A stretch of DNA of 64,000 bases from Drosophila miranda. Lineage: Eukaryota > Arthropoda > Insecta > Diptera > Drosophilidae. The stretch is from NCBI RefSeq assembly GCF_003369915.1, contig NC_046677.1, positions 29,406,913 to 29,470,912 of the forward strand, read 5' to 3'. Positions 47,711 to 57,816 of the stretch are shown here, one piece after another; position 1 is the stretch's first letter, and each line of letters opens with the position of its first letter. The position numbers and the translations under genes were made by a program. A model generated the notes under the pieces. The model saw only the letters and a program-made list of their open reading frames with translations, ran no database searches and was not told where the DNA came from.

Positions 47711-49076
47711 TGCGGATGCCCCCCACCCCCCCACCACCCTCCATCGATGAGCAACGACTCAACACACTCATCCCCAGTGCGGAACGTGACTGGGGCTTAG
47801 TCATACCATACACACACACACACACACACGCACACAAACATAACACTCAAAATCAACCCGAATCAGCCTCTCTCTCTCTCTCTATGTCTATCTCTATCTG
47901 TCTATCTCTGTTCTGTTCATCAGCATATCAGTCATCCACAGGCATCCTGCAGTTGGGATGCCTTTTGTCCCTTGGCCCCCACCCCCATCATTTTTGCTTG
48001 TTTGTGCTCAATACATTTTTGCGCATTTTTTACAGGAACTTTTTTATAACTCTCCCCCCCCTCCACCGCCCCACTGGTCGGTTTTGCTCATTTACGCCCC
48101 CGAACCGCTCCTTACCTACACGATTACATAATATACATGTTGACCATAGTTATTATATCATTAATTCTTAATTTATTTGTCTAAATTAAAGCTACATTTA
48201 ATAAATTACACACAAAAAATACATGTGGAAGAAAAAACAAGCGAAACTCCAAGAAATCTTTTATATTTTTACAGAAAATTGTGTGGGAGTGGCCAATATT
48301 TTTTGAAAGTGTATAATACTACCACAAATAGGGCACTTTGGAAACCTTTTTATACCGCGTACTCTAAGAGTTTAGGGATATAGTAGTTTCGTGGTAGATG
48401 TGGATGTGTAACACCCAGAAGAAAGAATTTCTGGCGAATCTGGATCAAATCGGGTCATTATTATAGACAGAAGGAACAAATCTATTTGTAGTGGCTACGC
48501 TACTCCTTTCAGGCGCTTACTCTCTCTCTCTCTCTCTGCACTCTGGAAACAGATAAGTATTATAAAATTCGAATTAAATGGGTCATTAGATGGTAGGGGG
48601 ATAAACAAAGTGTAAGAACATGACTGACGGTTCCTCTTTTATTCTCTATGTTTTTCCCATCTCTCATGACAAGTGCGAACCAAATTGAGAGAGATAGCGT
48701 GGAGATCACGCCTCCAAGCAATAACCATCTATTCAATACAGAGAGAAAGAAAGAGAGATCATGGCGGTAGTCATCGGCTCCGATACGGATACCGGCTGAC
48801 CGATACTGACTGATTACCAGGTATGAAACTAGTGTACACTCCTGTAGAGCCTGTGTAGATCCGCGGCCCTTGCCTCATGTTTGTTTCATGTTTTTTTGAT
48901 AAGATGGGAAGCCCATATTAAAGGCATCAACGAGCCAAGAAAGAGACCTGTGAACCACCTTACTTTTCGGCTATGAAAAGAAGCCCTGTTCTCGTACTAA
49001 CTCTTAAAAGTTCAATTTGTATGCTTTCGGCACAATCGTAATGTTTATTGGTTGCTATTTTGGAGAATGTAGTTTC
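47711..49076. other. DnaJ 3' region followed by dispersed-repeat DNA
   Basis: 47711-48190 is probably 3'UTR: C-rich, with CA and CT microsatellites near 47810 and 47870. From about 48350 to 48910 there is repeat-like sequence related to the intron insertion at about 21560-22060, ending near AGATCCGCGGCCCTTGCC, a string seen again near 51039. No coding gene is supported. Confidence 0.5.
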
Positions 49077-49361
49077 TTATCCCCTATTGCGACGCACCAC
49101 CACGATGGTCTTGATGCACCTCTTGGGGTTCTTGCACTTCACCTGCTGGCGGGTGTTGCACCAGTTGTTGCCCCTCCAGCACCACTTACCGCCACTCTTC
49201 TTGGTCGTGGCGCTGGTCACGGATGCCGCTGTCGTCGTGGTCGTAGCTGTGGAGGCAGCCGTCGTTGTGGTTGGGGCCACTGTCGTTGTTGCGGATCCAG
49301 TCTGAGCGACTGTCAACTGGATGGCCAGAGCAATGAGAGCGGCTACGACAAGGAACTTCAT
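49077..49361 (-). CDS. Small secreted Thr-rich, Cys-containing peptide, copy 1
   Basis: Single exon, 94 residues. Signal peptide MKFLVVAALIALAIQLTVAQ is followed by a mucin-like Thr/Ala segment (about 21-53) and a compact basic C-terminus with four Cys (WCWRGNNWC, KCKNPKRC). Thr-rich secreted peptides of this layout occur among larval salivary glue and male reproductive proteins in flies; I cannot assign it to either. It faces its twin at 50113 head to head. A TATTTATA-like element lies on the minus strand near 49528, about 165 bp before the ATG. Confidence 0.8.
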   Translation of the reverse strand: MKFLVVAALIALAIQLTVAQTGSATTTVAPTTTTAASTATTTTTAASVTSATTKKSGGKWCWRGNNWCNTRQQVKCKNPKRCIKTIVVVRRNRG

Positions 49362-50112
49362 CTTGGATTCGTCTGGATTCGTGCTGAAATTCAGTGAAAT
49401 GTCTGGAAATTCTTGGAGCTCTTATCGAACTGATGGAACCAAGTGTTGTGATTAATTGTCGTGAGACGCTGCGTTTTTAAGCAGATTTTTGGATTGATTT
49501 CGATTGTTTGTGTAACTGATTTGGTTCCGTATAAATACTTCCCTTTTGGAGCATTTATTTGCAGAGCTTTGATTAGATCTTGATCTTGATCTTGTCTGCC
49601 CCAGTTACGGTAAACAGACACAAATGTAAGCCAATAGAACAGTGGATCGGTTGAACGGCTTCGGCAAACATTTGTACAATTTGTACATTTGTTCTAAACT
49701 TCTAAATATTCAGTCAGTGGAGACAGATATGAACCCAAGAAAAAAGGTGCGCCGTGCAGTGGCCGAAAAGTGTAATAACTTCTTGTTACTCATATATTCC
49801 GCCAGTTACCTCCATTTCCTTGTCGATGAGCCCAGCTGTTTGGTGGTTAATCTGGTTACAGTTTTGCTCAAGTTATCCAATTGTTCAAAGAGTAGTACTA
49901 AAGACAAATATTTCGGTATTTGCTCAGTATTGATACACATTCCATTTCCATGTGGAAGAACATGAGAAGTACACACAATAAGAGGAACAAACGGAAGCTG
50001 GAACCCAATGGGGTCCCTATAAATAATCCGAGTAGCACTCTTACCAATCACAAAACTCGGTCATCTCTCCACAGTTCCAGACATTAACCACTAGCTCCAA
50101 ACATCAGCCAAA
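49362..50112. other. Shared divergent promoter region of the Thr-rich pair
   Basis: 751 bp between two start codons. The two 5' flanks do not resemble each other, although the coding sequences do. No additional gene is seen. Confidence 0.6.
50018..50024 (+). promoter_or_regulatory. TATA box of the plus-strand Thr-rich gene
   Basis: TATAAAT, 95 bp before the ATG, in a position that would give a leader of about 65 nt. Confidence 0.55.
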
Positions 50113-50397
50113 ATGAAGTTCCTTGTCGTAGCCGCTCTCATTGCCCTGGCCATCCAGTTGACAGTCGCTCAGACTGGATCCGCAACAACGACAGTGGCCC
50201 CAACCACAACGACGGCTGCCTCCACAGCTACGACCACGACGACAGTGGCATCCGTGACCAGCGCCACGACCAAGAAGAGTGGCGGTAAGTGGTGCTGGAG
50301 GGGCAACAACTGGTGCAACACCCGCCAGCAGGTGAAGTGCAAGAACCCCAAGAGGTGCATCAAGACCATCGTGGTGGTGCGTCGCAATAGGGGCTAA
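50113..50397 (+). CDS. Small secreted Thr-rich, Cys-containing peptide, copy 2
   Basis: 94 residues, identical to copy 1 except TVASV for TAASV. I count three base differences in the 285-bp coding sequence, two of them silent, while the sequence on both sides is unrelated. Signal peptide, Thr-rich middle and four-Cys basic tail are as in copy 1. An AATAAA lies about 30 bp after the stop. Confidence 0.82.
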   Translation: MKFLVVAALIALAIQLTVAQTGSATTTVAPTTTTAASTATTTTTVASVTSATTKKSGGKWCWRGNNWCNTRQQVKCKNPKRCIKTIVVVRRNRG

Positions 50398-52930
50398 CTT
50401 ATTGGCTGTAGATCGAACCTGAAGAAGATCAATAAATACAACATAAATATAGAAGAAAATAAAGGATTTTGAATGGAGACGATGGGTAGAAAGTGGCGAA
50501 GTTTTGGGTACTGTTTCAGATTGATCGTTGTCTGCTATACGATATGCTGACTAGTTGCTGGAGGTATAGGAATTCAGGTTCAGTCTAACATCGTACTGAG
50601 TTTGGATTCCTTACTGGTTGGCACAACTATAAGCAGGACGAGTCTCCGTTCACCGATGAAAGTGTGCCATAAATTAAATGGATCCGAATCATTAAGCACC
50701 GACATAAACACTTTGTGTTGACCATGGCAGAGCACCGAATAGGTGCAGATACCTCCCAGTGCAGTGGCCTTTTTATTACCTGTAGCGCGCCCTGCAATTT
50801 TTGGCGGGTGCACCGCCACGCCTGTGCCGGCAATCGTATGACTAATACCGAATTGGTCGGAAATGATTCCAAGGTATCGCTGAAATGGGGATTGCGGGGT
50901 CATCAGCAGTGTACGAAGGCCAAGTCCAAGGAAAGGTCTAAGGCCAGGCTGGAGCGCCCGGCATGCGGCAGTCATTGGCTACGATACCAATATATACTAT
51001 ACCCGTATTAAATATGTTGTTCCGGCTATAAAAGTAGAGCCGCGGCCCTTGCCATGAATGGGTTCTACAGCTGAGATCTCGTAGAGGAAGGGAAAGATCT
51101 GAATTTATGGATGTGGACGATTCAAGAAAGTGGGTGAATACTACAGGGCGGAGCTGCCACAGTCCGATCTAAACAGATATGGCTTAAATTTCATAGAGTA
51201 AATTCCCTTCTTCCTTCTGTAAAGGGTGTCTGTTACCACTCCCGAAAGTTAACAGAAGCTTTTCCGAACTTTAAGCAAATTTTAATGTGTAATAAAAACA
51301 AAACATACCGTGATTTTTCCGTGCATTTATGTGGAGCGTCATGTCCGTGCAATTGAAAAGTTTCCCCCTGAAAACAGAAAAACAGGGAAAAAGGAAAAGT
51401 GAACATTTTCGTTTGGTAATCGGCGAGCGTTTGCCTAATTAGCTGCCGCTGCCGCTGCCACTGCCGCCGCCTGGCGTCTGGCGTGCCAGAGAGACGCTGC
51501 CCCTCTCCGTTCCCGTGTCAAACGGAATGCCGCTCGTTAAGTCATTAAAATTGCATGAAGTGAAAACTTTATGGTCTGCAAAGTTTGCCTCAAAGCAGAA
51601 CTAACCCAGAACCCAAAAAACCCAAAAACCGAAAAGAATGAGACGCAAGTCCAGAGAAGAAACCAACATCAAAGCTGGCAAATGGTAATTCGTTTAAAAA
51701 GAAATCCAAGGACAAGCGGGACATAGAAGCATTTCATTTGCAGACAATAAACAGGCAGAAGCAGCGGCAGCAGGAGATGGAGCAGTGGGAGCAACAACTG
51801 GAGGGCAAAGTAAATAAATTAAATTTTGAACAACTCTTTGCATACAAAATAGAGGAAGGAAAGGAGGAATGGCCCGCCAAAAAAGATTCAAAAGCTTTCT
51901 CAGATTTCAAACACATGCCAGGCCAGGCCACGGCCACGGCCAGGGCCCAGAGGGGGAGCTCTCTGCAATGGATACCAGAGACAGCGTCGAGTATTCGATA
52001 TGCACGTGCCTGGAACACTCCACTCCACTCCACTCCACAGACTTCTGACACTGTAACAATTCGTAGCGATTTTCCACTTATTTGCTGGAAAAACCAGCAA
52101 GTGAAAAGCCAAAACGAAAACCTCAAAATGGTAGGCCGATGGCCTATGGCTGAGGATGAGCCAGCAAGAAGCTGCCATTACCCGGAACCCGAACCCGAAC
52201 CGGGACTCGAACCCAGTCAAAATCACAGAAAATCATCGACAACTGGCAAATGTGTGAATTGAATTTTCAAACAATTTTCCTCCGTGCTGTGCAGGCGAGA
52301 GAGAGAGAGTGCAGCTGCTGTCCTCGGCATCCGCATCAGCCTTCAGTCCTGGGTTCCTGGCTTCCTGGGTTTCTGTTGCTGGCGCTTTTCAATTCCCTCA
52401 TTCTATTCTTTGAACAGGAACGTGCATGATTTGAGATTTGATTTGGGCGTCGGTGACGTCCTCCTCGGCGGCGGCTACATTACACTCGCCGAATCCTCGC
52501 CCGTAAACCGTAAACCGTAAACCTCGTTGTCCTGTTTGTTTGAAGCGGTTTTTAAACATTTTGCTCACGTTCCGGATGTTTATGCCATTAGCGTTTAAGT
52601 TTACCCACACAGAATGCGTCTCGTAAATAAAGCAAATGCTGCTTTGTTTCTTTCGAAGCAGTCCCCCCCCCACCCTGTTTTCGTTGGTTTGTTCTTGGGT
52701 TCCTCCTGTAATTGCCATTGGTAATCGATGCTGCGGCTAGTTATTGAAAATTACGAGGGGCGGGCGACACGGAAAGCATAAAATTAAACCGAATTACGGG
52801 CCAAAGAGAGCAGCTTAAGTGAGATTAATTCCATTTTCACTGGGTTTGCTGATTTAATGATTTTTAATGATTTAAAGGTCCTGCACTTAAAGAAGAGTCT
52901 GCGGAGATGGAGAAAACTATACACTTGTTA
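50398..52930. other. Intergenic with repeat fragment; no accepted gene
   Basis: 50990-51090 shares TAGAGCCGCGGCCCTTGCC with the repeat near 48855. A 131-codon minus-strand frame at 50580-50975 (IAGTGVAVHPPKIAGRATGN) is longer than its surroundings would predict but matches nothing I know. The plus-strand frame at 51738-52262 is compositionally mixed and lacks domain character. The rest is nondescript. Confidence 0.4.
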
Positions 52931-54060
52931 AGAGACTAGCAGCGAAGGGTCGCAGACTTAGGGATATATGCCCAGTCGGTATGCAGGATGTTGAGTCGTA
53001 CTTTAATTGCTATAATTACATGCTCTATTATACATTCAAATACAAAAAATATAGTGATTCTCAATTGCTGCTCCAAGGAACAGAAAGAAGCTGCCTTGTC
53101 CCTGACCAACATCGCCGTGGTTGGATGGATGGTCACCCGTTCTACAAGTGAGTTCCAAAGTTCCATCTTGTGCATCTTCCTCCTTAACTATTCTGGCAGC
53201 TCCTCCTGACAGCAGCGTCTCCACGCTGGGTCTGCTCTTCCACCAGTTGGAGAGATTCATTCAGGCCACGCGACGCGAGGGTCTCACTTTGCTCCGCTTG
53301 GGCCGCCCCTTTGATCCTCCCTGGCAGCTCATATTTGAAGGCCTTTCCATTTTCCCTACTACCTCTTCAAGGCGATGCCATTGATGTGGCTTAGGCTGTT
53401 GTCAAAATGGTAATCGTCTTTCTGAAAAAGGATCTGGTAGGTTAAATCTGTTCAAAATAAGAAAAATATACTTTAAATGGTGTCCTACTCTTGCAGATGT
53501 CCGCTTGAACATACGAGTACACAGGTTGTATGAGGATTGCCAGATTTTTCCAAAGAAACGTTTCTCTGCTCAACAAATTCCCAAAGTCGATCCATCGATA
53601 GTCCACAGTAGCCAAGGATTCATGAAAAAGACCGAATGCATTTACTGCGGCACTCTGTCTATCTGTCTGTCTATGGCCTTCATTTGTCACCCTGACGCTC
53701 AATGATAGAGGGGCATCCTGGGAACGCTTGAGAAATGAATGCCTTCATACGATTGACTTCTAGGGGGTGTGCTGGGTTGTGGTGTCATTGGAGATGAGGA
53801 GAGCTTGATTAGCTGCACATCGGTTGGCTCAAAGCGGTCCTTCGAATGGACGAATAAGTCGTACCGTAGGTGCGGCTCAGCTCTCTGTCATTGATGCCTT
53901 CAGAGTCGTCTTTGCCACAGGAATGTATGCCAATTTCCATTTCCTAGAGGGGATTTCATTTGGGAAGCTGTTGCCATTTCATCTTCGTCTTTGAAGAATC
54001 GGTTTCTGGAAAGAGTACCACAACATTCAGAGTCAGTGCTTTAATAAACGTTTATAAAAG
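52931..54060. other. Gene-like fragments of unknown origin
   Basis: On the plus strand, KEQKEAALSLTNIAVVGWMV (about 53077-53136) is followed after an intron-like gap (GTGAGTTCC...TGGCAG) by SVSTLGLLFHQLERFIQATR (about 53217 on). On the minus strand, about 53869-53700, DRFEPTDVQLIKLSSSP runs to a stop. These look like real protein text but cannot be joined into one gene without a break. A decayed host gene or gene pair is likely. Confidence 0.35.
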
Positions 54061-54153
54061 AAATGCCTAAAAATATGCAAAGAAAAAGAAAAGAAAATCC
54101 AACTATTCACAAAAGCTTAACATAAGATTTGCGGGGGAACATTTGGGAATTTG

Positions 54154-54768
54154 TCAGTAGGACTCGCAACAGTTGCAACAGCAATACGGACAGCAATTGC
54201 TGCAGCAATTCCGAAGGTCTTCGTCCTGCTCTGGGCTCTGGGGCTCTGGGTTGACGCACCGATTGCTGAACGCCTGGCACTGCTGTTGCAACTTCTGCTG
54301 CGCCGCCCGATGCAGTCGCTCGATGCGCTCCTTGTAGGTCTTCTTGGGCACCACAATGTTGCAGTTGCACTCGATGTGGTAGAACTGTGTGCCACTGGCC
54401 TGCATGTACATGCTGTTCGGTACTTCCAGGTCCATCTGTGGAGCGGGGGCTTCCAGCTCGTCCTCCTGCTCGCTCAGGCACTCGAAGCTGGCGCTAAATG
54501 TCCTCCACTTTTTGATTCTCTTCGGGGGCGTGGCTTTCTTCTTTCTGCCCTTCTTGGCGGGGACTTTCGAGCGGGCGGCGGCGTCCGTGATGGCTGCCTG
54601 GATCTCCCGCTCGTACGAGTCCCGGCCGCGGGCGGAGCCCTTCTTGAGGGTCGAGACCAGTTTGTACCGATGATTGATTTCGCTGATCGTGCGCAGGGTC
54701 TGGTCGAAGGATATCTCCACCTGTTCGACCGCATGCAGCGTGTCCAAAAGTAAATTGTTTTTCATCAT
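54154..54768 (-). CDS. Unknown single-exon protein with Cys-cluster C-terminus
   Basis: 204 residues, ATG at 54768. The N-terminal half is helical and charged (QVEISFDQTLRTISEINHRY). A basic patch KKGRKKKATPPKRIKK near residue 72-88 may serve nuclear or nucleic-acid binding. The acidic middle is followed by a short conserved-looking segment (QFYHIECNCNIVVPKKTYKE), and the last 17 residues have nine Cys (CCSNCCPYCCCNCCESY). I do not recognise the family. Intronless, basic, Cys-tailed genes are often testis-expressed in flies, which is only a suggestion. An AATATAAATA string about 45 bp upstream on the minus strand may be its TATA. It is divergent from the His/Pro-rich gene at 55062, with 293 bp between starts. 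Confidence 0.75.
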   Translation of the reverse strand: MMKNNLLLDTLHAVEQVEISFDQTLRTISEINHRYKLVSTLKKGSARGRDSYEREIQAAITDAAARSKVPAKKGRKKKATPPKRIKKWRTFSASFECLSEQEDELEAPAPQMDLEVPNSMYMQASGTQFYHIECNCNIVVPKKTYKERIERLHRAAQQKLQQQCQAFSNRCVNPEPQSPEQDEDLRNCCSNCCPYCCCNCCESY

Positions 54769-55000
54769 TTTCGAACAGGAAATTTATGTGTGAGAGATCA
54801 TATGAAACAATATATTTATATTCTCTGTGCACTGAATTTTATCTACTGCCTGAAGGGAAATCCAAAACCCAGCCATTCGCTTAGTTAGAGTGGATTTGTC
54901 ACTGGGAAATTCCGATATGAATCGTTCTCGTACTCGAATATCGTTATCGGGCATAAAACTGATAAACTACTTCTGGGGTGGTGCGTGTTTGGCCTTTTCC

Positions 55001-55036
55001 TATAAAAAGGGCGGAGAATAAACATTTACTTCAGTT
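55001..55036 (+). promoter_or_regulatory. TATA plus initiator of the 45-residue His/Pro-rich gene
   Basis: TATAAAAA at 55001 and TTCAGTT around 55030-55036, about 30 bp apart, match the fly TATA/Inr consensus. The ATG follows at 55062, giving a leader of about 30 nt. Confidence 0.7.
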
Positions 55037-55061
55037 CACAAACGAATTTACTTTTGCCACG

Positions 55062-55199
55062 ATGTCGCCACCACCACCACAGCCCCACCATCCGCCTCAG
55101 GACGGACCCCCGCACCAGACCCCAGTGCATCCGATCCACCATGAGCCGCCGCATCAACCGTCGCCACCGCCCCATGGGCCCAGCCACGGAGCTCGCTAG
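55062..55199 (+). CDS. His/Pro-rich micro-protein, 45 residues
   Basis: The ATG at 55062 starts MSPPPPQPHHPPQDGPPH and the frame ends at TAG 55197-55199. Composition is almost only Pro, His, Gln, Ser and Gly, with no signal peptide. An upstream in-frame ATG exists at 54978, but it lies before the TATA box, so the shorter start is preferred. The gene shares its MSPPP start, HHxPP repeats and promoter layout with 56562-56759. His-rich repeats could bind metal; that is speculation. The function is unknown. Confidence 0.65.
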   Translation: MSPPPPQPHHPPQDGPPHQTPVHPIHHEPPHQPSPPPHGPSHGAR

Positions 55200-56561
55200 G
55201 ACCTGGCCTTAAGCAAGGGCTACCACTAATTTTGTTTTGTTCAAGAAATTCACCCGACTTCAACCGTAAACAACCTGTCAATGTGCTATCTACTAATGTT
55301 TATAAGCGAAAATCCCAATACCAAACAAATGCGATAGCCTATCAGACCCCAAACGATGATTGAATGATTTGTTAGTGCTGGAAAAACGAAATAAACAACA
55401 ATATTTATCGAACAAAACTTAACCACGTAGTGTTTTCAATTTATACTAAAAAAATTACAATTTTGGAGTAGATTATGGACTTTATTTCCCTCAAAGCTAC
55501 CACTCGAGCTCCACAAGTGCCTGAAGGTATAGATTATTTATTTAATCTATCAACAATTAACTGGATTAAAATATACGCAATAAAGGGCAATATTGTAGAG
55601 GAAAAAAAGAAAACAATTTGCACGATCAAAAATATTGGTAAATATAACCAGCAATAATTTGAAGGGACATTTAAGGAAAATATTTAAACATGTAAACAGA
55701 ATATTAGACTGAGTTTAGATTGCAGTATTGATGGGCTTTACTTCTCGATCGATATAAAAATACTTCTGCATATGTGATTTTTTTTAAGGAAAATATAATA
55801 TTTGTTATTCGGAATTCGTTCTACTGCGAACAAAGGATCTACAAAGTTTAAGTCTTTGGTTGGTTGTATTTTGGATGGGAAATAGTATTTCGCTTATCAC
55901 TATTTCAGTTCCGATTTATAGGTATTTCTAATGAAAATGAGGAGGTATTTTCGTTCCCTTATCCTCTGTTAGGATCAATTTGATTAGAAAATATTGCAAA
56001 AAGCAGGTGTAATTTGTTGACTTCTGAAGAAATTGCACAATTTCAAAAAATTTGTTTTAAGCATCAATATTAAGAGCTTTATTTAAAATTGGGACAATTC
56101 TTGGCAGTGTCGTGTTAAGCAATAAATTAAACAGTTTCCAGATTTATCGTTTAATTTTCGATTTGTCCAAAAGAATATAATATTCTCATTTTATCTATCT
56201 AGAGCCATCAATCTATATCTATATATCTGCCTATCTATCTATTTATCTTGCTGTCCATCTGTCAAAAGACACTATTTTTTGCTCCAACAATCCCATTTTA
56301 ATCATAATAGTTCATCTACTTCAAAAGTAAAAACGAAAATCCACTAGTTTCATGTTGTTTTAAATTTGGTAAGAGATATATTTTGTTTTAATTATAAAAT
56401 CTTTGCACCACAAACGAGTATGTATGTAAATATTGAACGTTTAATGGAAAGACAATTTATTTGGAAAACATGGGTTGCACTTTTGTGTTAAATTCTTGGC
56501 ACTTTTCGGTTAAGTTTTTAGTTTTTTTGTGTGTTTATTAACTGAAGGTTCCCGGTTAATC
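55200..56561. other. AT-rich intergenic, nothing supported
   Basis: Short frames only, with TATC/CTAT microsatellite-like text near 56195-56265. No RNA gene, repeat element or coding exon is visible. Confidence 0.5.
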
Positions 56562-56759
56562 CTAACGAGGATGCATGGGAGGTCCATGATGGTGGGCAGG
56601 ACAATGGATCGGAGGTCCGTGATGCGGTCCGTGGCAGTGGCAGGGTGGCCCATGGTGCGGCGGCCCGTGGTGCGGCGGCTCGTGGTGCGGGGGCCCATGG
56701 TGAGGGGGCCCGTGGTGGGGTGGTCCGTGGTGGTGATCGTGGTGTGGAGGAGGCGACAT
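56562..56759 (-). CDS. His/Pro-rich micro-protein, 65 residues
   Basis: MSPPPHHDHHHGPPHHGPP opens a protein made of HHGPP repeats with two Cys near the middle (PPCHCHGP) and one near the end (IHCPAHHH). It is a second member of the family at 55062 and on the opposite strand. It has its own TATA and initiator at the expected distance. GC-rich coding DNA stands out sharply from AT-rich surroundings. No known domain. Confidence 0.65.
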   Translation of the reverse strand: MSPPPHHDHHHGPPHHGPPHHGPPHHEPPHHGPPHHGPPCHCHGPHHGPPIHCPAHHHGPPMHPR

Positions 56760-56784
56760 CTTGACTTGGCTAACCGCAACTTCG

Positions 56785-56819
56785 TACTGAAGTGTTCCAG
56801 CCTTGACTTACCCTTTATA
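56785..56819 (-). promoter_or_regulatory. TATA plus initiator of the 65-residue His/Pro-rich gene
   Basis: On the minus strand TATAAA (56819-56814) and TTCAGTA (56791-56785) are about 30 bp apart. This is the same arrangement and initiator core as at 55001. Confidence 0.65.
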
Positions 56820-57772
56820 TGATTCAAAATACTATTTCGAGTGCATCACTGGACTTATCAGCTGCCCAGATAAGAACTGGGACTCCATAAGCCCCCTATT
56901 CGTTATTCGGAATTCCCGAATAGACCCCTATAAAGATAGTGGACTAGCCCATACCCAGAAAAAGGTTATTGATGTGCTCATTGTTTGAGTTGCGGATTGT
57001 TGACGTTTCTTTGCCTTTTCGTAAAAGTTTTCACACTGAATAAATTGGGGAAAATTGCCTTTAACGTCTTTGAATTTCATTAACGCATTTCCAGCCAAGG
57101 ATTTCCTGAACTATTCCTAACAATCAATCAATTCCTTTGGCTCTCTATCGCCCTAGACACAAATGTCATGCATTCTTAAGGCCAGAAATGGAGGTGATTG
57201 ATTTGCTATTTATAATACATAAATTTCATATAGATCAACAAATATTTCATTTGTTTGGGGTAGTATAAAACCCGCAGATAGTATATGTTGTAAACAGTAT
57301 CTATAAGTTTTTGCTTGATAATGTTCCCTATCTTATCGGTTTCTAGTAATACGCATTAGACCCCAGATAGGTCGTATGTTATTAGTCAGAGTTATAATGA
57401 TTGGTATGATGATGATTGGTCGGTGCTTTGGGACTCCCACAGCTGATCCAAGGGGGATGTACTAGTGGATCCATAAAACTCTACAAAAGTGAAGTGTAGG
57501 ATCCTATTCCTTGGGCAATTTAAAGCCCTAATCATCCATCTGTCTTGAAACGCACTGTACCCCTGCCCTTCAGCCCGCAATCACTCAACCGTTTAATAAT
57601 TGACTGCATCTGTATTGGATTCCAGATCGATTCAATGGATGAGGGGGGTGAGGGGGGCAAACAGCAAATAAAATTTATAACAAATCTAACAGACATACAT
57701 CATTTTGATATGGCCCGGACACGTTCCGTCTCGTCCGTATATTTGCTTAAGAAGGATGCTCCAACGGGCATT

Positions 57773-57816
57773 GGGGGTGGGGGTGGGGGTGGGGGTGGGG
57801 CACACACACACACACA
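57773..57816 (+). repeat. (GGGGGT)n followed by (CA)n
   Basis: Four G-tracts of five or more separated by single T bases, with a fifth tract, then about eight CA units. The plus strand could fold into a G-quadruplex. Confidence 0.9.

Noticed and set aside
51738-52262. 174-codon plus-strand frame
   Set aside because: Composition changes along its length, the middle follows repeated CCAC/GGCCA DNA, and no motif or promoter supports it.
54978-55061. Longer N-terminus for the 45-residue His/Pro-rich protein
   Set aside because: Its ATG lies before the TATA box and predicted start site, so it would not be in the transcript.
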